Shown here: in pieces, positions 1-6,228 of the stretch
Position numbering within the stretch: the first letter of the stretch is position 1
Layout: each line of letters opens with the position of its first letter
Assembly: GCA_964623895.1 (NCBI GenBank)
Contig: CAZUWA010000048.1
Coordinates: forward strand, 1-6,674
Length of the DNA stretch: 6,674 nucleotides
Reading direction: 5' to 3'
Source: UBA11512 sp964623895
Lineage (GTDB): Bacteria > Bacillota > Clostridia > Oscillospirales > CAG-272
Made by a program: the position numbers and the translations under genes
Notes under the pieces: generated by a model
What the model was told of the DNA's origin: nothing
The model's database searches: none
Seen by the model: the letters and a program-made list of their open reading frames with translations, nothing else

Positions 1-289
1 CAAATGAGAAGTTGCCGAGCATTTCAAAGAATGTACCGTGTCTTGCGGTCAGTCCCACGCGATCAATGTCGGGTGTGCGGATGCACTTTTGGCAAGTGCA
101 CATTCTGTGACGCGGCGGTTCGAGTTCCCCTGTGAAATATTTTTTCAGGGGCGCCATGCCGGCGTTGATGAGTAACAGAGATTTGTCGTTCTGCGGAACG
201 AGAGGATAACTCTTGTGACGAAGATGTCCTTTGCTTTCAAAGAAACTGAGGTAACTTTCTCTCAGCTCGTTTACGCCCATCCATTTCAT
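1..289 (-). CDS. alaS: alanyl-tRNA synthetase, N-terminal fragment (runs off left edge)
   Basis: Class II alanyl-tRNA synthetase, which charges tRNA-Ala with alanine in the cytoplasm. Only the first 96 residues are in the window, and the frame is open to the edge. The protein begins MKWMGVNELRESYLSFFESK. Characteristic AlaRS catalytic-domain blocks follow: PLVPQNDKSLLLINAGMAP (about residues 29-47, class II motif 1 region), CQKCIRTPDIDRVG (about 66-79) and ARHGTFFEMLGNFSF (about 82-96). These are nearly invariant in bacterial AlaRS. The ATG whose first base is 289 is chosen because MKW is the usual bacterial AlaRS N-terminus, and an AAAGG ribosome binding site lies 11 nt upstream (301-305). 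The gene has its own promoter and a structured leader. It lies downstream of the TerB/ATPase operon on the same strand, with no clear terminator between them. The identification is firm. Confidence 0.97.
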   Translation of the reverse strand, partial: MKWMGVNELRESYLSFFESKGHLRHKSYPLVPQNDKSLLLINAGMAPLKKYFTGELEPPRHRMCTCQKCIRTPDIDRVGLTARHGTFFEMLGNFSF

Positions 290-432
290 GTTTGTACATT
301 CCTTTCTTTGACCTTTTGTGAAGAGTGCGGTGTTGCTCTTTTTAAAGGCCTTTTCAAAAATATTTCGGTGACGCAACCGATCTCGGTTGCAAAAAAAATC
401 ATTTGACGGGTAGGTCAGCGACCGCTACCCAC
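290..432 (-). promoter_or_regulatory. structured 5' leader of alaS, mechanism unknown
   Basis: About 140 nt lie between the predicted transcription start (near 432) and the alaS ATG. Read on the minus strand, three stem-loops are visible. The first begins almost at the start site: GGTGGGTAG pairs with CTACCCGTC (two G-U pairs), enclosing a shorter GTC/GAC stem. It is followed about 7 nt later by a run of eight T. The second is GCAACCG-AGAT-CGGTTGC, at 373-390. The third is GGCCTTT...AAAGGTC with an inner AAGAG/CTCTT stem, ending just before the ribosome binding site. Clostridial alaS genes are often T-box controlled, but the T-box core (UGGNACCGCG) is absent. The leader could be a degenerate or different regulator, or simply structured RNA. 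Confidence 0.4.
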
Positions 433-438
433 CGTTTC

Positions 439-466
439 ATTATACCCTGTTTGTATGATTTGTCAA
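439..466 (-). promoter_or_regulatory. SigA-type promoter of alaS
   Basis: On the minus strand, -35 TTGACA (461-466) and -10 TATAAT (439-444) are separated by 16 nt. Both boxes are perfect consensus for the housekeeping sigma factor, and the spacing is one base short of ideal. The predicted start is near 432. The -35 box begins only 27 nt past the stop codon of the upstream ATPase gene. Confidence 0.85.
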
Positions 467-492
467 GAAGTTCTTTTTAAATTTGTGTAAGA

Positions 493-1833
493 TCACAGTT
501 TGAATTCTGCCAAGGTGAAGGGATCTCTCTCTCCGTTGCCGTCATCATGACTGCCTGCGGTAGTAAGATTTGGGGGCGTCGAGCCGACGATGCCGTAGAA
601 ATCAGCGTCCGGATTTTGCAACATCACATCCAAAACGATAATGAATTCGCGAATGATCTCTCTGGGGGTGATCATACTGTCTGCGCCTGCGCGATCAAGG
701 CAAAGCTTTAAGAAAAAGACCGTTTCCTCATCGCTGATCCTACAAGGCGAACCGTGATATTGTCCGTGCAGATCCGCAACTCTGCGGCAAAGAGCCAACA
801 ATTCATTGTCGGACATTCGCTTTAAGCGGATGATCGGCCCCATCAGGTTACGGTATCCGCCTTCCCCGGCGATGCGTCCGTCGTTTAAGCGACTTTTCAG
901 CGCTTCATAACTGTAAAGCCCTCTGCGTTGATCTTCTAAAAAGGTGGGGGTTCCGCCGAAGTACAGACCAAGTCCGACGGAGCGTCCTTGCAGCGAATCG
1001 TTGTACATGGAGAGTAGTTTTTCATAGTTGGCTTCTCTTGAAACACGGTTGACAATTTTGTAGAGGTTGACACATTCGTCGATAAAGACGATCAGTCCTT
1101 TGTAGCCGATCTGTCTGACGAATGCGGCGAACAGTTTGATAAAGCCGAACCAGTTGTCGTCATCGATGATCATACCGACGTGCAAGATCTGTTTTGCCTC
1201 TGTTTTGGTGGTAAATTCTCCTCTGAACCAGCGTAGGGAAGCAGATCTCAGTTCCTCGTTGTCCTCTTTGACAGCGCGATAGTAAGAGAGAAGTACTTTG
1301 GCAAAGTCAAAGCCGCCCACCTGATCTTCCATAAGGGATGCGACTTTATAAACTTTTGCCGAAACAGCATCTTCAAATGCTTTGCTTTCCGGGAGAAGTC
1401 CCTCTGCGGCAACGGAATTGCAGATGTTTTCGAGCCATTTGGAGATCAGCCCGGAAAGCCCGTTGCCATCGGGGGAGGTGCGGGTAGAGATATTGCACAT
1501 CAGTTCTTTGTAGGTGGCAACACCTGTGCCGGAACGTCCGTAGATCCTACGTTCGGGAGATAGATCGCAATCGGCGCAGACGAAGCCCTTGTCAAGCGCA
1601 TATCCTCTTAAAAGTTGTATAAGAAAGGATTTTCCGCTACCGTATTTGCCGATGATGAAACGCGTTTTGCTTCCTCCTTCGGCAATCTCCTCCAGATCAT
1701 CTGCAAGTGCGGAGATCTCTTCTGTTCTGCCCATGGCGATATAGGGTGCCCCCACACGGGGAACAACTCCCGCGGACAGGGAGGAGAGCAACCCTGAAAG
1801 GATGCGTCTTGGTATTTTTAATTGTTGATCCAT
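493..1833 (-). CDS. P-loop ATPase, DUF2791 / BrxD-like, partner of TerB-domain protein
   Basis: A 446-residue soluble protein predicted to bind and hydrolyse ATP. The sequence shows a Walker A motif, GKYGSGKS (residues 62-69), and a Walker B motif, LIVFIDE (247-253, acidic pair D252/E253). A GGTP segment (293-296) fits a sensor position, and TPREIIREF (389-397) resembles the conserved C-terminal TPR segment of the family. The N-terminal block RRILSGLLSSLSAGVVPRVG followed by GRTEEI matches the start of DUF2791-type ATPases (PF10923), which include BREX BrxD. The family assignment is from memory of these motifs. It is the second gene of an operon: its ATG overlaps the end of the TerB gene by 16 nt, and a strong AAGGAGGAG site lies inside that gene. 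Such ATPases are known from TerB-N loci and BREX; no other BREX gene is visible here. The substrate (DNA, RNA or protein remodelling) cannot be told from sequence. The C-terminal 30 residues are acidic and probably flexible. Confidence 0.85.
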   Translation of the reverse strand: MDQQLKIPRRILSGLLSSLSAGVVPRVGAPYIAMGRTEEISALADDLEEIAEGGSKTRFIIGKYGSGKSFLIQLLRGYALDKGFVCADCDLSPERRIYGRSGTGVATYKELMCNISTRTSPDGNGLSGLISKWLENICNSVAAEGLLPESKAFEDAVSAKVYKVASLMEDQVGGFDFAKVLLSYYRAVKEDNEELRSASLRWFRGEFTTKTEAKQILHVGMIIDDDNWFGFIKLFAAFVRQIGYKGLIVFIDECVNLYKIVNRVSREANYEKLLSMYNDSLQGRSVGLGLYFGGTPTFLEDQRRGLYSYEALKSRLNDGRIAGEGGYRNLMGPIIRLKRMSDNELLALCRRVADLHGQYHGSPCRISDEETVFFLKLCLDRAGADSMITPREIIREFIIVLDVMLQNPDADFYGIVGSTPPNLTTAGSHDDGNGERDPFTLAEFKL

Positions 1834-3362
1834 TGTTCGATCTCCTCCTTGTAGTCTTCGATCATTGTAAATCTGCCGTTTGATTCTTCAATGGCAACAT
1901 CGCCGTATCGATCGATCGCTTCTTCGTTGATCCGATCGGCGAGCGCTGCAGGAAGAATGCCCTGATCTTTGGCGTGCCTTAAAAAGGCGTCGTGCCCATC
2001 GAGATACAAAATTTTTAAAGCGGCTGTTTCCTCGTTTGATCCACCTTTTTTCACTTCTTTTACCTGCGGTGGAATGATTGGCGGCAAGGGCTGTTCTTCT
2101 TCATACATCGCACCCAAACGCTTTGCGACGATGATCGAGTCTGTTTCGATCTTTTTGGCTTCTTCTGTGGAAAAGCCGTGGCTGTCAGCGTCATATTTTG
2201 CAAGATAACTGTCATCGATGACCGCTTTTTTGATGGGGCGCGCATGCGGTAACCGCTCAAAATATCGGTCGATTGCCGCTTTCATTGATGTGGTCAGAGA
2301 AGAGGAAGAAAGGCGTGCGCGCACGCCGAGAAATGCTCGGAGATGATTTTCCGCATATCTGACGGCATCGGTAATGAGCAGGGTATCGCCGGACGGCTTG
2401 CAGAGCGAAACGACCAATTCCATTCTCTTCTTTTCGCTGTATACGCAGACGGCACCGTCGTAAGAATTGCGAGAAACAGTGGTCTCTTCTTCCGGCTGTT
2501 CGATAAAATGCGGGTCGGCGGATGCCATATGATCAATAAAGGCAGTTACTGCGTTTGGAATGTGCAGGTCAAACAGCGCCTTGTTCTCTTCCGTATAATA
2601 TTTGCTTCCTTTATAGGAATAGTTGGAGGAAAGGATGCTTGGCACGGTTGACTCCGCTTCGGTTATATAAAATTCTTTGAGTGTGCAGAAAGTCTTGCCG
2701 TGTTCGGCAATCTTCTCAAACAGTTCTTCATTCGGTCGGACGGCATTGACAAGGCAATAGTCGCACAGCCATTCCGAGAGGTATTTATCAAGTTTTGGGT
2801 AATTCTTGCGGTAGGCGATCCAAAGATTGCAAAGTGCATTTGCACCTTCTTGCGGGGGAAGCAGTTCCGGCAGATTGACGATCTCATAGGCAAACAGCAA
2901 AAGATAACTGAAATCGGTCTGCAAGTATTCTCCTTGGCGAAAGCGATCTCTCCAGAAAAGATAGTATTTCAGCTGTGCCGCAGTCAATTGATGATATTGC
3001 GGCATAAAGGAAAAAAAGGGAGCAAAGGGGGCAGGCTCTGCTGCCATTTTGTAGATGGCAATGGCATTTTTTTTGAATTCAGAGAAAAAAGTGTAGCGGT
3101 TCGGCCAACGATACAGGCGCACCTCATGAATATGGCTGTTCTGCGGTCTGTAAATATTTTCCGGTTTGTTTTGAGAAAACGCCGGAATTTTTTCACCCGT
3201 GGCATTTATTCTTTCCTTTGCCGTTTTGGACGGCGATGATTTTGCTCTTGCCGACGCGGGTTTTTGAACAGGAAAAGAAACCGATTTTTCGAGTGGGTGT
3301 TTCGGCATTAAATGTTTGACATCCCAAAATGAATCATCGTCTGAAAAATGATCATCCGGCAT
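1818..3362 (-). CDS. TerB-N / TerB-C domain protein
   Basis: A 514-residue protein without a signal peptide or membrane segment, so probably cytoplasmic. Residues 1 to about 78 are polar and low in complexity (SSPSKTAKER and similar), likely disordered. Residues about 80-270 look like a TerB-N domain (PF13208): RLYRWPNRYTFFSEFKKNA, then SFMPQYHQLTAAQLKYY, FWRDRFRQGEYLQTDFSYL, and YEIVNLPELL. This helical pattern of MPQY..LT..QL.YY..WR...R.G.Y..TD.SY is typical of the family. The middle (about 270-420) is unassigned. A proline-rich linker (425-433) leads to a C-terminal region resembling TerB-C (PF15615), with LADRINEEAIDRYGDVAIEE and MIEDYKEEIEQWI. The start is set by AAGGAGG 8 nt upstream. 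The gene heads an operon with the ATPase. TerB-N proteins were described in genome-context studies as parts of stress or phage-response ensembles with ATPases and helicases. The biochemical role is unknown. Confidence 0.85.
   Translation of the reverse strand: MPDDHFSDDDSFWDVKHLMPKHPLEKSVSFPVQKPASARAKSSPSKTAKERINATGEKIPAFSQNKPENIYRPQNSHIHEVRLYRWPNRYTFFSEFKKNAIAIYKMAAEPAPFAPFFSFMPQYHQLTAAQLKYYLFWRDRFRQGEYLQTDFSYLLLFAYEIVNLPELLPPQEGANALCNLWIAYRKNYPKLDKYLSEWLCDYCLVNAVRPNEELFEKIAEHGKTFCTLKEFYITEAESTVPSILSSNYSYKGSKYYTEENKALFDLHIPNAVTAFIDHMASADPHFIEQPEEETTVSRNSYDGAVCVYSEKKRMELVVSLCKPSGDTLLITDAVRYAENHLRAFLGVRARLSSSSLTTSMKAAIDRYFERLPHARPIKKAVIDDSYLAKYDADSHGFSTEEAKKIETDSIIVAKRLGAMYEEEQPLPPIIPPQVKEVKKGGSNEETAALKILYLDGHDAFLRHAKDQGILPAALADRINEEAIDRYGDVAIEESNGRFTMIEDYKEEIEQWINN
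1842..1850 (-). promoter_or_regulatory. ribosome binding site of the ATPase gene, inside the TerB gene
   Basis: AAGGAGGAG on the minus strand lies 8 nt upstream of the ATG at 1831-1833, within the last codons of the TerB-domain gene. It fixes the ATPase start and implies coupled translation and a roughly balanced supply of the two proteins. Confidence 0.85.
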
Positions 3363-3404
3363 ATTTTCCCCTCCTTTTCCGCTGTTTTTTCTTCCGGATA
3401 GACC

Positions 3405-3433
3405 ATTATATCACCTTTTTTGTTGCTCGTCAA
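3405..3433 (-). promoter_or_regulatory. SigA-type promoter of the TerB/ATPase operon
   Basis: On the minus strand, -35 TTGACG (3428-3433) and -10 TATAAT (3405-3410) are separated by exactly 17 nt. The predicted start is near 3398, giving a short leader of about 35 nt before the TerB-gene ATG. No hairpin is seen in the leader. This near-consensus promoter suggests sizeable basal expression unless a repressor acts on it. Confidence 0.85.
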
Positions 3434-3510
3434 TGGGTTTGAATAATAAATTCGGAAGAGAAAAGTGCGTGGTTGCTTTCTGTATTATTCTCTCTTTTTG
3501 TGAAAAACTA

Positions 3511-3539
3511 TTGCAAATACGAAAAAAATGTTGTAGGAT
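3511..3539 (+). promoter_or_regulatory. candidate promoter of the CapA-family gene
   Basis: TTGCAA (3511-3516) and TAGGAT (3534-3539) are separated by 17 nt, each matching the SigA consensus at four of six positions. The predicted start is near 3546, about 40 nt before the start codon. It is much weaker than the divergent TerB-operon promoter, and other AT-rich hexamers nearby make the choice tentative. Confidence 0.5.
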
Positions 3540-3573
3540 AGTGATAGTATCGGTAGAAAAATAGATGATAAAT

Positions 3574-3579
3574 GAGGTG
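3574..3579 (+). promoter_or_regulatory. ribosome binding site that favours the second of two adjacent ATGs
   Basis: GAGGTG ends 2 nt before the ATG at 3582 but 5 nt before the ATG at 3585. The second spacing is in the usual range, so translation most likely begins at 3585. The choice changes the protein by one methionine only. Confidence 0.6.
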
Positions 3580-3584
3580 AAATG

Positions 3585-4856
3585 ATGTTGAAGATCAAAA
3601 GAGTCCTTGCGTTTGTGGCGGCATTGCTGTCTTTGGCAATGCTCTCTTCCTGCGAGTTTGCAGAAACTACATGTCTGTCAGTCAAGCCTTCTTTGCCGAG
3701 CGGAGAAAGCACCATTGCTTCCGTTACATCGGAGTTTTCGATGTTGCCGACAGATAGCACGTCTTTTTTGCCGACCTCTACACCCACGCCTACACCCACA
3801 CTGCAAAACAAGGTTGTCCGTTTTTTGGCCGCAGGAGACAACATCATTCATGAAGCGGTGTATACAGATGCCATGACGCTCGCAGGTGTGCAGTCCGGCA
3901 TTGACGGCTACAGCGAACAATATTATTTTGATCCGATGTATGCCGATGTTGCTGATCTGATTGCCTCGGCAGATCTCTCCTTTGTCAATCATGAATGCCC
4001 TGTTGCGGGAGATGATGAAGGAATAAAAGGCTATCCTCGCTTCAACTCCCCCGTTCAGTCGGTGTTGACTTTGAAACGGTTGGGATTTGATGTGATCAAT
4101 GTTGCGAACAATCATATGTTGGACATGGAACGGTACTGTACAGGATATAAAAATACTGTTGAGAATGTAAAATCGATGGGCATGACCGTCATAGGCGGCT
4201 ATACAAAAGAGGATTACGATGCTTTGCGTATCGTTGAGAAAAATGGTATCAAGATCGCATTTCTTTCCTATGTTACCTATCTCAACCATGAAGAAGTGCA
4301 CGCGGACAGCCCGGAAATGGTAATTCCTTGGGCGGAAGATGAGGTGATCCGCAGACAAACGGCGTTAGCGCGCGATAGGGCGGATTTTTTGGTGGTTTGG
4401 ATGCATTGGGGCACGGAGAACAGCAGAGAGGTCGATGTCGAACAAATAAGACTCGGTAAGCTACTCAACGAATGCGGTGTTGATGTCATTCTTGGGCATC
4501 ACAGCCATACGATCCAACCGGTAGAATGGGTCGGAGAAGGAGAACACAGGACGCTTTGCTACTATTCGCTCGGCAATTTCATTTCAACTCAGCATCCGAT
4601 CCTCAATCTGACCGGCATTTTTGCTTCTTTCAACTTTGTGATCACTCCGGATGGAGAAAGAGCGATCGAAGATGTCGCGGCGATCCCCCATATGACTTGG
4701 TATTCTACCTCAAGAGATACTGTGCGCATCTATCTTTTGGAAAATGTGACCGAAGAAATGATCAAGACGCACGGTTCGCAATTACGGATCGGTGATAACG
4801 GAGGAAAATTTACGCTGGAGGATGTGAAAAAAATCGCTGCGGCTGCACTGCCGTAA
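3585..4856 (+). CDS. CapA / PGA_cap-family lipoprotein (metallophosphatase fold)
   Basis: A 423-residue predicted lipoprotein (424 if the ATG at 3582 is used). A basic start and hydrophobic stretch end in lipobox LSSC, with lipidated Cys at residue 23. A Ser/Thr/Pro-rich linker with a TPTPTPT run (to about residue 72) spaces the globular domain from the membrane. The domain carries the PGA_cap (PF09587) motif series: AGDNIIH (83-89), NHECP (135-139), ANNHMLD (174-180), MHWGTE (273-278), LGHHSH (303-308) and SLGNF (328-332). The Asp, Asn and His residues are those expected to bind metals in this calcineurin-like fold. Family members include CapA of poly-gamma-glutamate capsule synthesis, but most are uncharacterised surface proteins. 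No capB or capC lies beside it, so a capsule role is not supported; a surface hydrolase is equally possible. It is monocistronic, divergent from the TerB operon and convergent with the B12 operon. Confidence 0.88.
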   Translation: MLKIKRVLAFVAALLSLAMLSSCEFAETTCLSVKPSLPSGESTIASVTSEFSMLPTDSTSFLPTSTPTPTPTLQNKVVRFLAAGDNIIHEAVYTDAMTLAGVQSGIDGYSEQYYFDPMYADVADLIASADLSFVNHECPVAGDDEGIKGYPRFNSPVQSVLTLKRLGFDVINVANNHMLDMERYCTGYKNTVENVKSMGMTVIGGYTKEDYDALRIVEKNGIKIAFLSYVTYLNHEEVHADSPEMVIPWAEDEVIRRQTALARDRADFLVVWMHWGTENSREVDVEQIRLGKLLNECGVDVILGHHSHTIQPVEWVGEGEHRTLCYYSLGNFISTQHPILNLTGIFASFNFVITPDGERAIEDVAAIPHMTWYSTSRDTVRIYLLENVTEEMIKTHGSQLRIGDNGGKFTLEDVKKIAAAALP

Positions 4857-4924
4857 TTTATATCCTTGAAATCAAGAGCCGTAAAGGGCGGCCGTTGGGT
4901 CAGATCTTCACTCAAAACAAATGA

Positions 4925-4956
4925 GGCTGTAACAAGTATAATAACTTGTTGCAGCC
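4925..4956. terminator. probable bidirectional terminator between convergent genes
   Basis: A 13-bp stem (GGCTGTAACAAGT with ACTTGTTGCAGCC, one G-T pair) encloses the 6-nt loop ATAATA. It lies between the CapA-family stop at 4856 and the S-component stop at 4963. It is followed by CTAAATTTA on the plus strand and by TCATTTGTTTTG on the minus strand. Both tails are only moderately T-rich, but position and stem strength fit a shared terminator. Confidence 0.75.
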
Positions 4957-4962
4957 CTAAAT

Positions 4963-5493
4963 TTATATCCTGTTTTTCATAAGCCGTGATAGCACTTTGT
5001 ACAACGGAAGGATCAGCAGTCCTGCAACAAAATTGCCCGCCATATGGATGGCATCCCAAGGAAGTCCTGCAATGATCCAAGCGATCATTTGCTGAAAATT
5101 CAATCCGAACATGATCGCTTGTGCCGGTGCGTACAGTGTTCCAAAGGCGAGACCGTGCAAGGCACAGATGACGGGACAGACTACTGCGCCGACCTTATGG
5201 GGCATGTTTTTCGGAAGGAGCATCGTTATCCCCCAAAGAACCGTCCAAATGTAGAGGTATGGTATCCACCATAAATTAAATCCGGCATACAGACCGTTCA
5301 AAAAGACATATAGATAGATCGGAATCAGTGCACGCCCTCTAAATACAAGGGTGTACACCATCGTCAACATTCCGAGCAGGTGAATGTTGGGCAAAAACTC
5401 CATGAGTATCTTGGAAGTGAACATCAGTGTGCCGAGCATGGCAAAAACACAGATCTCAAATGTCTGCCGCCTCAAGCGCGTCCTTTTGGGCAT
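4963..5493 (-). CDS. ECF transporter S-component, probably for cobalamin or a precursor
   Basis: A 176-residue integral membrane protein, the usual size for an ECF S-component, which binds substrate in the membrane and docks with a shared energising EcfT/EcfA module. About six hydrophobic segments are visible: roughly residues 12-30, 37-51, 55-72, 77-93, 102-125 and 135-168. Recognisable blocks include MEFLPNIHLLG (31-41), FNLWWIPYLYIWT (72-84), HGLAFGTLYAPAQA (113-126) and AGLPWDAIH (142-150), which I associate with cobalamin-linked S-components of the CblT/CbrT kind. That subfamily call is from memory and moderate. The start overlaps the lipoprotein stop by one base (TAATG), giving translational coupling; no separate strong ribosome site is seen. 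An upstream B12 riboswitch supports cobalamin, cobinamide or alpha-ribazole/dimethylbenzimidazole as substrate. No EcfA or EcfT gene is nearby, so a group II type sharing a distant module is expected. Confidence 0.85.
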   Translation of the reverse strand: MPKRTRLRRQTFEICVFAMLGTLMFTSKILMEFLPNIHLLGMLTMVYTLVFRGRALIPIYLYVFLNGLYAGFNLWWIPYLYIWTVLWGITMLLPKNMPHKVGAVVCPVICALHGLAFGTLYAPAQAIMFGLNFQQMIAWIIAGLPWDAIHMAGNFVAGLLILPLYKVLSRLMKNRI

Positions 5494-5912
5494 TATTTGG
5501 TGTAAACGAATTTATAGACCGGTTCGCCTGTAGTGATAGCTTTCTGATCTCCGACGCCGAAGGATGCATATTCTTCACCGATGTAGAATGCCCAATATGC
5601 CTGATCCGCATCCCAATCGGCTTTGATGCCGTTGCAGGTGTCAAAGAAGGAAGCGTCATTGATGAGTTCAAGATCATACAGTGCCTCTCCGAGTGTAGAT
5701 TTGTCGGTTTTGACTGTGAATGTGACAGTTTTTTCTTCTGCGGTGACTTCTACCGTTACGGTGTTTGCGCCTTCTCCAAGGGTGGTGTCGGCAGTGTAGG
5801 TGGCATCTTTCCAAAGTCCGATGGCGTCTTTCTCGTTCGCGCAGGCGACTGCGGAGAATACGAGCAGGACGACGAGCAGTAAGGATGATGTGATTTTTAA
5901 TGTTTGTTTCAT
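5493..5912 (-). CDS. DUF4430 (transcobalamin-like) lipoprotein
   Basis: A 139-residue predicted secreted lipoprotein. The leader MKQTLKITSS plus a hydrophobic core ends in AVAC, giving Cys24 as the likely lipidation site; Ala at -3 is less usual than Leu. The mature part holds one domain resembling DUF4430 (PF14478), related to the C-terminal domain of intrinsic factor and transcobalamin. Key signs are VTVEVTAEEKTVTFTVKTD (about 52-70), TLGEALYDLELI (73-84), NGIKADWDADQAYWAFYIG (94-112) and a closing YKFVYTK. It probably sits on the outer face of the membrane. The start is fixed by AAGGAG 11 nt upstream (5924-5929). It is the first gene after the cobalamin riboswitch and is directly coupled to the S-component, so a role in binding or presenting a corrinoid or its precursor is a reasonable inference, not shown. 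The domain fills nearly the whole mature protein, without repeats or cell-wall anchors. Confidence 0.85.
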   Translation of the reverse strand: MKQTLKITSSLLLVVLLVFSAVACANEKDAIGLWKDATYTADTTLGEGANTVTVEVTAEEKTVTFTVKTDKSTLGEALYDLELINDASFFDTCNGIKADWDADQAYWAFYIGEEYASFGVGDQKAITTGEPVYKFVYTK

Positions 5913-5951
5913 TTTGAGTAAATCTCCTTATGATTTTAAACTTCACAAAAT

Positions 5952-5983
5952 GAATAAAATAAAAGCGCCCTCCACGAAGGCGC
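5952..5983 (-). terminator. intrinsic terminator of the cobalamin riboswitch
   Basis: On the minus strand, GCGCCTTC pairs with GAGGGCGC (8 bp, one U-G pair) around a GTG loop, followed by TTTTATTTTATTC. It lies about 40 nt before the lipoprotein start, downstream of the B12 aptamer. This is the usual layout for transcription attenuation, with B12 binding expected to favour this hairpin and stop the operon. I could not find a convincing alternative antiterminator pairing by eye. Confidence 0.85.
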
Positions 5984-6065
5984 AAGAAAAAGAGATCCCC
6001 TGCCGGATCTGTTTTTCATCCCCTCCGTTTGCCCAAGAGACTTTTATCGAAGGCTTTTCAGCCCG

Positions 6066-6208
6066 CGCGATCCGATAAGCATTCCGACTTGATAAAGAGC
6101 AGTCTTTAAATTACGGTAATGGCTGTTGCCGTGGATTCTCACCACGATTTCCTTATCCCCGAACACCGCCAAAGGGTGTCCGACAACCTTTTACAGAGAT
6201 GAACCGCG
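6066..6208 (-). ncRNA. cobalamin (B12) riboswitch aptamer
   Basis: Read on the minus strand, the leader shows the conserved order of a cobalamin aptamer. There is a GGUGUUC...GGAUAAGGAAA segment. Next comes GUGGUGAGAAUCCAC (6131-6145), matching the GGUGAGAAUCC core, then a GCCAUUACCGUAA segment (6111-6123) like the usual GCCACUGUGA block. AAGUCGGAAU (6081-6090) matches the B12-box start AGYCMGGA. The ends close into a P1 helix: CGCGGUU (6202-6208) with GAUCGCG (6066-6072), including two G-U pairs. It is transcribed from a consensus promoter just upstream and followed by an intrinsic terminator, then a DUF4430 lipoprotein and ECF S-component. In this class cofactor binding lowers expression, so the operon should be on when B12 is scarce. 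Adenosyl versus methyl/hydroxo preference cannot be read by eye. Confidence 0.9.
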
Positions 6209-6228
6209 TTATGTTTTGTGTACCAACG

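Noticed and set aside
215..406. 63-codon plus-strand open frame over the alaS start and leader
   Set aside because: It is antisense to the alaS N-terminus and its leader, has no ribosome binding site and no recognisable sequence.
290..432. T-box riboswitch upstream of alaS
   Set aside because: The conserved UGGNACCGCG antiterminator core is not present; only ACACCGC in a different context resembles it, and no canonical stem I motifs were found by eye.
2700..3239. 179-codon plus-strand open frame opposite the TerB gene
   Set aside because: It lies wholly antisense to a well-supported coding gene, has no good ribosome binding site and resembles no protein family; it is a shadow frame.
493..3362. 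BREX phage-defence system
   Set aside because: The ATPase is BrxD-like, but no BrxA, BrxB, BrxC, PglX, PglZ or BrxL gene is in the window, and its partner has TerB domains instead.
3678..4358. 226-codon minus-strand open frame opposite the CapA-family gene
   Set aside because: The sense strand carries all the PGA_cap motifs in the right order; the antisense translation is unrecognisable and lacks a start signal.
5936..6019. 27-codon minus-strand ORF overlapping the riboswitch terminator, preceded by GGAGGGG
   Set aside because: The purine-rich stretch is only about 2 nt from the ATG, the ORF runs through the terminator stem and its peptide looks like no known leader. The riboswitch explains the control.
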